A DNA stretch of 64,000 nucleotides from Diphasiastrum complanatum (taxonomy: Eukaryota; Streptophyta; Lycopodiopsida; Lycopodiales; Lycopodiaceae), in contig CM055113.1 of assembly GCA_029204225.1 (NCBI GenBank), positions 5,001-69,000 on the forward strand, in the 5' to 3' direction. Position numbers and translations under genes: made by a program. Every line of letters starts with the position of its first letter. Positions within the stretch are counted from its first letter, which is position 1. The notes beneath the pieces were generated by a model. The model saw nothing but the letters and a program-made list of their open reading frames with translations. It ran no database searches and was not told the origin of the DNA. This document shows, piece by piece, positions 10,208 to 21,360 of this stretch.

Positions 10208-12224
10208 ATGCCCATTGGTGTTCCGAGAGTGCCCTTTCGACTCCCTGGAGACGAAGATGCAATTTGGATTGACGTATAGTGCGACTCGTTAAACATTTGG
10301 TTGTATGGAATCTTCCCATCGTTTCTTCCAATTGAAATGCTTTTACCCCACTCAGGATTGACTCAATTATCAATAATCCAAAGCGTGGGATTTTCCGAAT
10401 AAAATGGAACAAATTCATCAATCATGGGAATCTATGGCTAGCTCGGACCAATAAAGTATTTAGGCTTCGTAACAATTCCAAGAATAGTAATTGATCGAGA
10501 AATAATCATTCAATTGTGATGATGGAATGGTATAAACAAGCATTCGTGACAAAAACAAGAAATAAGAAATAAGAAATAAGAAATAAGAAATAAGAAATAA
10601 GAAATGGCAGTATTTTTACTTGTTCTATATGTGCGAGTAACAATTGGATAAATATCTCCCCGAAGTAGAGCATAAACCTAAGGATTTTATTGAAGATCCA
10701 ATTGAGAACGAGACGATTCTGCTGTAACGGGAACTATTGGATCAAATAAAGCAATACATCAGTTAACAGGTGGTTCAACAAGTTGGGAATGAAGTAAAAC
10801 CAAAAACTTTAGGAAGAAAAACAAACTCGAACTAAGAGTGGTAAGAAAAAGGCTTTTCTCATCTTTCTTTTCCCATCTTTTGGGAGAGAAATTACTAACA
10901 TTTAATAACTAATAAATTGTTTATAGAAAACAAATATTAGGGAATAGAGAATATATAACTCTTTTTTCAACTACTTGAGCCGTATGCACTTAAAGGTGCG
11001 TGTACGGTTCTGGAGGAAGAGAAGCTACTACCAAACTATCCTAGTCAACCGACTTTATCGAGAAAGATTGTTATTTTCAGGCCAGCAAGTAGATGATGAA
11101 CTTGCAAATCAACTTATTGGTATTATGATGTACCTAAATGGAGAAGATGACAGTAGAGACATGTATTTATATATAAATTCCCCGGGGGGAGCAGTATTTG
11201 CAGGAATATCCATTTATGATGCCATGCAATTCGTAGTACCAGATGTACACACCATCTGCATGGGATTAGCTGCTTCAATGGGATCTTTTGTCTTGGCCGG
11301 AGGAGAAATTACCAAACGTATAGCGCTACCTCACGCTTCGCGCCAATGGGTTCTTCATGGATGAAAAAAAAATGATGTAAGAAGAGACTATGCCTGCACC
11401 GAGGAATGAAAGGTAATAATAGCATGGCATATAAATGAAGCTTGATACAGACATATTGCAAAGAAAACTTGAAGTATCAGGATAGTAAACACAACCATAA
11501 TTATTCTTTCTTATTTTTCAATTAATTCAATATTCTATTTCCTGGGTTTATTCTAGCGTCATAAACCCCTTTTTTTCATTGATAGGAAATGGGGTACCAA
11601 ATAGAAACGAAATATGGCCATATTACATCAATAAAAAAAAACTTTGGGTTTGCTAAATGAAAAGAAGATATATATGAAGCAATAGAACCATTATAGTATC
11701 TTATTCATTTTTGAGGAAAAAAATGGTATGTAGATTATTTTATTTGGTTTTCTCAATAAATATTTTTAATTATTATCTAATGCCATCGAGGAATTAGTAA
11801 TATTACTACTTACTTGAGAAAAAGAAAAGTTTGTAATTCAGTAATGTAATCTATTATGGAGCCGTATGCACCAAAAATGCTTGTACGGTTAATTAAAGTT
11901 CATTTGTTTAACATTCTTGGATGAAGGAACAATAAAAGTAAATAAGCATTTATTAACAGGGTTATGATTCATCAACCTGCTAGTTCCTATTATGAGGGAC
12001 AGGTAGGAGAATTTATCATGGAAGCGGAAGAAGTATCGAAAATTCGTGACTGCATTACTAAAGTTTATGCACAAAGAACAGGAAAACCTTTCTGGGTAGT
12101 CTCTGAAGATATGGAAAGAGATGTTTCTACGTCAGCAGAAGAAGCCAAAATTTATGGTGTTATTGATCTTGTAGCTGTAGAAACTTCTTCAAACTCTCCA
12201 ATAACTAAATTTACAAAATCTTGA
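10208..12224 (+). CDS. clpP: ATP-dependent Clp protease proteolytic subunit; three exons
   Basis: Serine protease subunit of the stromal Clp complex. Exon 1 is 10208-10278 (71 bases, [11 protein letters not shown]...), followed by the intron start GTGCGACTCG. Exon 2 is 11046-11337 (292 bases), with the nucleophile Ser in the [12 protein letters not shown] segment. Exon 3 is 11958-12224, starting [10 protein letters not shown] with the catalytic His. The Asp lies in the ERDV segment. The spliced length is 630 bases (209 residues), about 10 residues longer than usual at the C-terminus. Domain V hairpins (GAGCCGTATGC with GTACGGTT) precede exons 2 and 3 (about 10977 and 11859). The loss of clpP introns in many lineages makes this two-intron form ancestral. 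The start of intron 2 (TCGCGCC) is atypical. Confidence 0.92.
10559..10604. repeat. Heptanucleotide array (AATAAGA)n in clpP intron 1
   Basis: Six to seven tandem copies of a 7-base unit inside clpP intron 1. Simple slippage repeat. Confidence 0.85.
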
Positions 12225-12370
12225 TTTAGTTATATCTAATTCTTTTATAAATTCAAGAAAAAGAAAAGACTTCTAAAATTTAGTCTATAAATTCAAAAAA
12301 ATAATAATAATAATTATTATTATTATGGTTGGGATTAATCCAAACCAGTCATTTTTGCATATCACTCGAG

Positions 12371-12484
12371 ATGCCTACTATTCAACAACTTATCAGAAAT
12401 CGGAGACAGCCGGTAGAAAATAGAACCAAATCCCCCGCCCTTCAGGGGTGTCCTCAGCGTAGAGGAGTATGTACTAGGGTGTAT
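12371..12484 (+). CDS. rps12: Ribosomal protein uS12, 5' exon of trans-spliced gene
   Basis: First exon (114 bases, 38 codons) of plastid rps12, the decoding-centre protein of the small subunit. It starts [10 protein letters not shown] and ends [13 protein letters not shown]. The next bases, GTGTGACTCG at 12485, are a group II intron 5' end. In land plants the remaining exons lie elsewhere, near the inverted repeat, and join by trans-splicing. No 3' exon is present here. Position between clpP and rpl20 is standard. Confidence 0.94.
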
Positions 12485-15400
12485 GTGTGACTCGTTTAGA
12501 TCAAAAGTTAAATAATATTGCAAGGGGATCGGTATGGCGGAAGAACCCTCTTATTATAGTAAAATACGGATCTATTATCTACCATATTTTTGGAGATAGA
12601 ATTTGTAGTTTCCATCGGTGCAAAACCAATCACCTTAATGTGGGATGAAAAGCATTTTTTCAATGGTAGCGAATGGTTTTCAATCCATTAAGCAAGAAAT
12701 AAAATGCGATTCTGAAGGCATAACTATTATGCTTATTACATCGCTGCAAAAACGGACTTATGAGGTCAGCTACCCAGTCAACCCTCAAGATTACATGCCG
12801 TTACTGTATAGATAAGTCTTATTTATTGCAAGAAGACTATTTGCTCAATTTTGGGTAGAGCTGGAAATCGGGAACTATACAAGTTACCGATAACATTCTT
12901 CTTTTTGTTTTGGCTCCGGCATATAGAGAGGACCCTACCGTTGAAGGGGGAACTATAGAAACGATGAAATCCATGATTTTTCTTAGTTCAAGGTTACATT
13001 CCTTGCTACTGAGGAGGTGCCTAACCCAAAAAATTCATGAATGGGAAGGTTAAAATAGCAAAAGCCATGGGAATCTCTATTTCCTACATCAGAGAGATTA
13101 GTCCTTTTTTTTTTCAAAGGATAGTGAAAAGAAAGTAGATCTTATTGAGTGGGTGGGGCAATTGGAGAGGACCCAAAACTGGTCCACTCTTGGGACCATA
13201 AATATATCTATATTCGTGGGGATATTACCTCGTACCCCAGGCAGATATTAAATTTCTTCTTTTCTAATAAACACTTCTCGTTATTAATCTTGGGAAACTG
13301 GAAGATTTAGGGTATAACTACCGAATCTCCTCCATTTCCCAAAGCGCCTTATTATTCTCTCCCCGATATATATATGTCCAGGATACGGTTTAATATAATC
13401 TATGATCTACGTACACCTTCTTTACCCGTACCCACGCAAGATATGTCAACCAACAGGTCGCACATGGCAATATATCCGGGTATGCTTCTTTGATTCGTTC
13501 GATAGAGTCGTTGTAGGTTTCTAGCGGGCCATTCTGCTTCGATTCAATCAATTAACCCCTGCTAGTAGATGGCAGACCCACTCATCACCTTATTCTTCTT
13601 TCTTATCCCGACCGGTACTCTCCCTAGTACTTGCATCTCCAATGTATATTAGATCCGTGCATGGGAATGTATCTACGTGGTCCTGCTCCAACATGCTGGC
13701 TGGTTCTTCTCTTCCGTAGCCTCTGTACACCCATAAACCTTTTTATATGGTATTTATTAACTTGTTCATATACAGCGCTATCACTTTGCTCACACTCATA
13801 TTCATTTGAATGGATAACCCAAGTTCCTAAGTAACCGAGTCGAAGGTGAATCTTTATTGCTAGAGTCCTCGCATGTGGGTAGTCATCCCGTTACTCCACC
13901 GTCTGCAAAACTTTTCTTATGGTTCGAATAATTCATTTTTCGAAGTCGAGTACGGGCCAGTAATAATTCGTAACACCTTGTATACTTACTTGCCCCTTTT
14001 TCTCCGAACCCTATTCAATTCCGAGCTTAGTACATCCATAGATATTTGTAAAAGAGTACAAAGAAAAAGGGTCATAGCCTTGCTCACGTATATAATAGGA
14101 CATAATATAGGATCCATATGGGGAACCAGGTCCTTCTGCCCAATAAAAACTCGCTTCCGGGCATTTAGAATTGGATACACACTCTAAGCCCAAACTAATT
14201 TTGTAAATGTCGATCAATTATGCGTTTATATAGTTCATCTTTTCAACAACCTTGTTCATGTTTCTATCAGGCTTTGAAAGAGAGAGCCCAATCAATAAGC
14301 TCACGCACGTTTACAAAGATTTTGTCCAACGGAATGTTATACCACTCCGGTAGTTCCTGAATATGAACATTCCGTAAGAACTTGTTACGTCCCACTCAGC
14401 CTGAGCGGTTAATATTGACAGGCTATTAGGATTTATTATGGAATGGATGGCTTCTCCTTCTCCTGCTTCTTCCGCGGTCACACATCATACCATTATATTT
14501 CCTTAAGTACAGTGCACCTCTCACTATTAATTGAATATTTATGGAAAAAAAAAAAGATAAGTGCTTTATTTTGTAATTATGTTATCTCAAACTTGTTCAG
14601 GATTTAAAAGTCCCATGAAATACATAGCGCACGAGCTGTCTCCTAGGATCTTAATTGATTAATTAGCAGATCAGCAAGGGTTAATTTCCCGGTAGTCCCA
14701 GTGCTCCATATATAACTGCTGACTAGGATCTTCTTTCGCAAATAGTAGAGCTCGCATTATGTTTATCTCAAAGATATTCCTATCCATAGGGCTGTGCAGT
14801 CAGTAGGAATTCCTTCTTGACCGAGCTCGTTCTGGTCCAGGGCCATGATGGATTCGATGAACACCCAGTTCCCAAGAGAGTTAGGAAGGAGCATATAAAC
14901 ATTCCATTCCCAAATAACTAGTCTTCCATTGGAACTAGTCTTCCATCAGAGAAGGTAAAGGTACGGGGGAGGTAGAAGGAATACAGGGTATACTTCCAGA
15001 CTCATCATCTGGAGGTAATCCCCCCATTCCATCGGGATTTTTCATGAGAATCCCCTGGAGGATCACACTCTTGTTGGCATGAATGGGAAGTTTATTTCTT
15101 TAGGTTACTGCCAAATGAATTGGAGCTTGTGACAAGAATGAATCCGATGAGGAGACACTTCGTCGGTCCCATCACTGGTCAGTATATGAATGCTTCTTAG
15201 ACCGATATAGCTGGAAACCGGGGCAATTGTGCATATCGGGAATATTCATCATATGGAAGTGAAGGCTAATGCTCATCCATTTCGCATATATGTATCTGAA
15301 TAGCCCTTCCCCCCGTCTCTGAATCCGATGTTTCCGTTGAACCGATCGGGGCGGCTCGGACATACAACTTCTGAGTCACGGATCTCTGTACCCTGCCTGC

Positions 15401-15649
15401 TGGCACCTTATCCATTTCAATGGCCTTCATAATCGAAGGCCAAAGAAGGTGGTAGTCTTGTATGAAATTATTTTTTGACCAAAATGACTGTGTTCCTTAT
15501 CTCTCCCCATCTATTCCGGTTGGGATTTCTGCTTGCTCATCACCCTCTTCTCTATGCAATCTCTAAGTTATTATACGCATTATAATATGTTTTAAATTTC
15601 ATGTGGTATCTTTTACCTAAATATTTGTGATTAATAAGAGTAAGCACCA
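12485..15649. other. rps12 intron 5' half plus ~3 kb of unassigned plastid-linked DNA
   Basis: The first few hundred bases should be the 5' part of the trans-spliced rps12 intron. Beyond that, to rpl20, I recognise no gene. The stretch is visibly richer in G and C than the flanking plastid spacers. It contains only short frames, such as 13873-14187 on plus and two overlapping frames at 13986-14217 on minus, none resembling a known plastid protein. It is unusually long for this interval. It could be intron sequence, a decayed gene or captured foreign DNA. Confidence 0.5.
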
Positions 15650-15997
15650 ATGACTAGAGTTAAACGTGGTTCTGTGGCTCGTAAACGTAGGAAGAATATT
15701 ATGAAACTTACATCAGGATTTCAAGGAGCTCATTCAACAATTTTTCGGACCGGTAACCAGCAAGTAATAAAAGCTTTGGCTTCTTCTCATCGAGATAGAA
15801 GTAAACGAAAAAGAGATTTTCGCCGTTTGTGGATTACTCGTATCAATGCAGCAGCCCGAAATAATGGAGTTTCTTATACTAGATTTATTCAACATTTGTA
15901 TAAAAACCAAGTCTCTTCGAATCGTAAAATACTAGCACAAATAGCTATATTAGATATTAATAGCTTTTCCACAATTTTAAAAAAAATTATCGAATAG
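15650..15997 (+). CDS. rpl20: Ribosomal protein bL20
   Basis: Plastid large-subunit assembly protein bL20, 115 residues, within the usual range. It shows [50 protein letters not shown] and [11 protein letters not shown], all family blocks. It is on the plus strand, convergent with rps18. Confidence 0.96.
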   Translation: MTRVKRGSVARKRRKNIMKLTSGFQGAHSTIFRTGNQQVIKALASSHRDRSKRKRDFRRLWITRINAAARNNGVSYTRFIQHLYKNQVSSNRKILAQIAILDINSFSTILKKIIE

Positions 15998-16224
15998 TAG
16001 AAGAAGGATTAGGTATAGAAACTCCTCCTCAGAATAGAATTCCGGGGAGGTAGGAACATCAAAAGAATTGCTAAGTGAAAAAAGATAAATAAATATATGT
16101 TCCGATGATGGAACCTCCTAAAAATTATCTTTATGACAAATGAAGAGAGAGAAAAAATTGTTTCTGATTCCTCGTTTCATTTTTATCTTAATCAATGAAA
16201 TCTATTATTAGTAATTATTAATTG

Positions 16225-16470
16225 CTAATAATTGGTGCTAGATCGACTCTTGTTATTAAGAAAAGGTGACAAAGCTGAAATACGAGCTCGTTTAATAGCA
16301 ATAGTAATTAGACGTTGTTGTTTCGAGGTCAACCTATTCATTCGTCTAGATAGTATTTTTCCCTGTTCACTAATAAATCTGCGAAGTAAACTTATATTTC
16401 TATAATTAATAGTTTCCCCTGATCTAATTGGTGGCAAACGTCTACGAAAAGATCGCTTGGATTTGTTCAT
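16225..16470 (-). CDS. rps18: Ribosomal protein bS18
   Basis: Plastid small-subunit protein bS18. Start at 16470 ([15 protein letters not shown]) chosen because the family begins there. An ATG four codons upstream (16482) is an alternative. It carries [17 protein letters not shown] and [15 protein letters not shown]. 81 residues. rps18, rpl33 and psaJ share the minus strand and probably a transcript. Confidence 0.94.
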   Translation of the reverse strand: MNKSKRSFRRRLPPIRSGETINYRNISLLRRFISEQGKILSRRMNRLTSKQQRLITIAIKRARISALSPFLNNKSRSSTNY

Positions 16471-16507
16471 GGCTTGTTTCATAAGCCCTTTAAATACTGC
16501 TTATTTT

Positions 16508-16702
16508 TCATTTTTTTATTTCCTTGTAAATTGTGTGTCGATAACAATAAGGACAAATTTTTTTTAATTCTATTCGAGTAGGCGTATTACGACGATTCTT
16601 CTGCGTGGTATATCTAAAAACACCCGGATATTTTTTATCACCTCGAGAACAACTAGTACATTCTAGAATAATTGTTATTCTTGCATCTTTAGTCTTAGCC
16701 AT
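16508..16702 (-). CDS. rpl33: Ribosomal protein bL33
   Basis: A 64-residue large-subunit protein with a zinc-type pair of Cys motifs: C-T-S-C near residue 15 and C-P-Y-C near residue 51. Ends HT.YKEIKK. The gene lies 37 bases upstream of rps18. Confidence 0.95.
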   Translation of the reverse strand: MAKTKDARITIILECTSCSRGDKKYPGVFRYTTQKNRRNTPTRIELKKICPYCYRHTIYKEIKK

Positions 16703-16766
16703 AGTTTCTATTTATTTCAATACTAATTATTAGGGACAAATGGATTTCAAATTTCATAGCAAGAAA

Positions 16767-16830
16767 TCTAATAATTAAAGATTTTATTTTACTGAACTTA
16801 AATAGTAATAAAAAATCTTTAATTATTAGA
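16767..16830. promoter_or_regulatory. Strong hairpin between psaJ and rpl33
   Basis: Near-perfect inverted repeat: TCTAATAATTAAAGATTT (from 16767) pairs with AAATCTTTAATTATTAGA (ending 16830), arms about 18-22 bases. Positioned as a transcript 3'-end or processing element for psaJ, or in the 5' region of rpl33. Confidence 0.65.
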
Positions 16831-16995
16831 AATAGAATTATTAGAATTTTCTATACTTTCGATGATTTCAATATCATCCTTCTCTTATTCGAACCCGAAT
16901 AATTCTCTGATAGGACTTATTAATTCAAATATTTTAGTAATTTATAATAAATTGATTTCGAAAATAGTTGAACTTGAAGTGATAGGAACAAGTTC

Positions 16996-17124
16996 CTAGG
17001 GAAAAGAAAAAACCAAAGCATCTGGAAAAAAACGATTGATTTCTATCGATGAACCAGCTAATAATCCGAACCACGACGTAGCTAGAACAGGCGCTGTGGA
17101 AAGATATGTTTCTACATCTTGCAC
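16996..17124 (-). CDS. psaJ: Photosystem I reaction centre subunit IX, GTG start
   Basis: A 42-residue single-helix PSI subunit. After the first codon it reads [15 protein letters not shown] and EINRFFPDA. The first codon is GTG (17122-17124). No in-frame ATG fits the family start, so GTG initiation is likely; C-to-U editing cannot make AUG from GUG. Ser at residues 17, 25 and 26 replaces Leu, with codons TCG/TCA that editing would turn into Leu. Confidence 0.9.
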   Translation of the reverse strand: MQDVETYLSTAPVLATSWFGLLAGSSIEINRFFPDALVFSFP

Positions 17125-17251
17125 TGTAGGTTCCTCCCCCTCAATTATTTTTTTATTTTCAACTCTCACTGAATTTAAGAAAATTCTACCAAATTATGAA
17201 TCTATTGAAAAAGTTTCGTTTTCTTTATGAAGGTTCATATAAAGAGTAATG

Positions 17252-17300
17252 AAATTTCAGTAATAGAAAATTCTGCTTTATCTCTTTATTACTGAAATTT
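17252..17300. promoter_or_regulatory. Hairpin upstream of psaJ
   Basis: AAATTTCAGTAATA (17252-17265) pairs perfectly with TATTACTGAAATTT (17287-17300). It lies in the trnP-psaJ spacer. Role unknown; it could be a processing element. Confidence 0.6.
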
Positions 17301-17837
17301 TGCTTGAATTTTCTAAATCAATTAGTATTTAATTCTACTAAATTTATTCTTATCTATGTTACTATTTATTTCTCAACTCCGAGAAATGAATTAATAGTAA
17401 ATATTATAAATGATTTATTCAGAATCCTGTTTTTATACTCACTATATGATGTTAGATACGATAATAAATACTACTAAATGTAAATATAAAAGTCATTATC
17501 TGTTTATTCAATTTCTGAACATAAAAAATTCTAGACATAAAAAACTATTTTTTTTTTTTTTGTAAAAAATATTGTATTTATTACTATATGAAATTCCATT
17601 GGGTAAGTAGTCACGGATTCTTCGATAAAAAACTAAGCCAATTTAAAATAATTTTTTTTATACATAATATTGTTGTGTCGTTTATACAAACCCTTCATTT
17701 TACAAAGGTAGCAAAATAAATTGAATTATTTAATATTTAATTGCAACACAAGGAAGAACTATTAAACACATGGAAGTAAAAAAGATGTGGGCAAGAAACT
17801 TTCAATGAGGTACAATCATATTGGATAAAAAATTGGG
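17301..17837. other. psaJ-trnP spacer
   Basis: Very AT-rich spacer with a long T run near 17550. No gene was seen. Confidence 0.5.
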
Positions 17838-17911
17838 AGGGATGTAGCGCAGCTTGGTAGCGCATTTGTTTTGGGTACAAAATGTCGCAGGTTCGAATCC
17901 TGTCATCCCTA
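17838..17911 (+). tRNA. trnP-UGG: tRNA-Pro (UGG)
   Basis: Cloverleaf visible: acceptor AGGGATG (17838-17844) pairs with CATCCCT (17904-17910), T-loop GGTTCGAATCC, anticodon TGG in a T-rich loop. No encoded CCA. Plus strand next to trnW, as in typical plastids. Confidence 0.95.
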
Positions 17912-18048
17912 CCCTGAATCTTAAATATAAATTTTGAATAATTATTTACGAAGTACTAGCAGTAGTTATTCGATAGATGGTGAAATACAGAAAATAAAAA
18001 GAAATTTTTGTTTGTCTTTTGTGTCTTATTTTTCTTTACGCAAAATAA

Positions 18049-18122
18049 GCGCTCTTAGTTCAGTTCGGTAGAACGTAGGTCTCCAAAACCTGATGTCGTA
18101 GGTTCGAATCCTACAGAGCGTG
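18049..18122 (+). tRNA. trnW-CCA: tRNA-Trp (CCA)
   Basis: Acceptor GCGCTCT (18049-18055) pairs with AGAGCGT (18115-18121), with one G-T pair at the end. Anticodon loop CTCCAAA gives CCA. T-loop GGTTCGAATCC. No encoded 3' CCA. Confidence 0.95.
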
Positions 18123-18238
18123 ATTATGATAATAAATTTGCTCCAAATTCAAAGTATTTATTTTTTTCTTTCACAATATTATGGAAACTCGAACTCGATC
18201 GAATTTATTAATATAGCTAAATCTATTGACTCATTAGA

Positions 18239-18260
18239 CCTCCCTGGAAAAATAGGGAGG
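18239..18260. terminator. Stem-loop 3' of petG
   Basis: CCTCCCT (18239-18245) pairs with AGGGAGG (18254-18260), 35 bases beyond the petG stop on the minus strand. Likely transcript 3'-end structure. Confidence 0.55.
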
Positions 18261-18294
18261 CAATTTTAAGACGATAAACGTAATTGAAATTCGA

Positions 18295-18408
18295 TCAGAG
18301 ATCTAATTGGTCACCACGTCGATATTGTAGATATGCGGTTATAAATGATCCAGCTAGAGTTATTGGAATCAAACCTAATACAATTCTAGATAGGAGAGCT
18401 TCAACCAT
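18295..18408 (-). CDS. petG: Cytochrome b6f subunit V (PetG)
   Basis: A 37-residue single-helix b6f subunit. It ends [13 protein letters not shown], the family signature, with [10 protein letters not shown] in the helix. Ser replaces Leu in AGSFITAY (codon TCA), a candidate editing site. ATG start at 18408. Confidence 0.93.
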   Translation of the reverse strand: MVEALLSRIVLGLIPITLAGSFITAYLQYRRGDQLDL

Positions 18409-18554
18409 TTCATTTATCTCTCTTAGTTGACAAGAACAATATCTAGTTTAAATAGTACCCGAATTTGCTATAAATCTCAATAACCATTATCTGGCCATTA
18501 GATAATACAATGTCAATTTCTAAACCTTGAAATATCTCGTCATTATTTTATTCC

Positions 18555-18650
18555 TTAAATGAGTTTTATCTTATTCAATCCAATGAATAGAACTGGAGCT
18601 GAAATTGGAGCAGCCAATAAGAATCCGGAGTAGCTGAGTATGGTGGACAT
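18555..18650 (-). CDS. petL: Cytochrome b6f subunit VI (PetL)
   Basis: A 31-residue single-helix peripheral b6f subunit. Starts MSTILSYSGFLLAA and ends FIGLNKIKLI. Length and position (upstream of petG) match the family. Ser and Pro in the helix at positions often Phe or Leu suggest editing. Moderately diverged. Confidence 0.85.
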   Translation of the reverse strand: MSTILSYSGFLLAAPISAPVLFIGLNKIKLI

Positions 18651-20777
<2,127 letters not shown>

Positions 20778-20893
20778 TAGCAGCAAAAGCTTTTTTGCCT
20801 CATCCATAAAAGAAATCTAAGATTGTAATTGTCTGTGATTGTTTATGTTATGGAGTCGTAACCACCTAATAAATGTAAAAGGGAGTAGAATGA

Positions 20894-21016
20894 ATGGCCA
20901 ATACCACCGGAAGAATTCCCCTGTGGCTAATAGGTACTGTAGTTGGTACCCTTGTGATCAGTTTAGTAGGTATCTTTTCCTATGGTTCATACTCCGGATT
21001 GGGTTCATCCCTATAA
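20894..21016 (+). CDS. psbJ: Photosystem II protein J
   Basis: 40-residue PSII subunit, [15 protein letters not shown] to [12 protein letters not shown]. Ser in IFSYGS (TCC) is normally Phe, a candidate editing site. Last recognisable plastid gene. petA, normally the next conserved gene downstream on the opposite strand, never appears. Confidence 0.95.
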   Translation: MANTTGRIPLWLIGTVVGTLVISLVGIFSYGSYSGLGSSL

Positions 21017-21051
21017 GAAGTAAAAAAAATTGATAAGAAGTAGAAAATTGA
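21017..21051. other. Plastid-to-nuclear junction zone
   Basis: Immediately after psbJ the sequence is a short A-rich stretch. From 21052 onward it is an ORF with retroelement-type zinc knuckles and then nuclear-type DNA. Collinearity with any plastid genome ends here. The exact breakpoint cannot be set from the sequence alone. Confidence 0.65.
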
Positions 21052-21360
21052 ATGGATGAACTAGACCTCTTGGAGACATCTTCTTCTTATGATTCTCTGT
21101 GTTACTCAGAGGAAACTCCTACCTCTGATTCTTATGCGGATCCTGAATCACCTACGCAATGTGGTTATGCCATGACACTAGTAGCAAAACTTATAGGTTG
21201 TTGGGTATGTGGGCAACAAGGCCATAGCTTTTTTACTTGCGAATTAAAAACGATCTATCAAGCATGTTGTGAAAATTGTGGGAGAACCCATTGTTACAAG
21301 GAGCTCAAGAAAAGGAGACTATGCCACCTACGCATGTCCAAGAACAAGCAATTCGGGTGA
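21052..21360 (+). CDS. Small zinc-knuckle protein, gag-like
   Basis: 102-residue frame. The N-terminal 35 residues are acidic and Ser-rich (ETSSSYDSL). Near residue 50 there is a full CX2CX4HX4C knuckle (CWVCGQQGH then C). About 12 residues later follows a second Cys-rich unit CENCGRTHCYKEL. The layout resembles the tandem knuckles in the gag blocks at about 54.3 and 62.7 kb, where a CX2CX4HX4C is followed by CX2CX3HX4C, with a shared spacer pattern of Tyr then Cys. Here the last Cys of the second knuckle is Leu. It is probably a relic of a retroelement nucleocapsid. It does not resemble a known plastid protein. Whether it is expressed is unknown. Confidence 0.5.
   Translation: MDELDLLETSSSYDSLCYSEETPTSDSYADPESPTQCGYAMTLVAKLIGCWVCGQQGHSFFTCELKTIYQACCENCGRTHCYKELKKRRLCHLRMSKNKQFG

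Noticed and set aside
10559-10604. CRISPR-like array
   Set aside because: The 7-base tandem repeat has no spacers. It lies in a plastid intron; the (ATAAAT)n at 6.2 kb is the same kind of repeat.
13631-14217. Frames of 64-104 codons in the rps12-rpl20 interval as new plastid genes
   Set aside because: They overlap each other on both strands, lack known domains and have no supporting context. Left as unassigned sequence.
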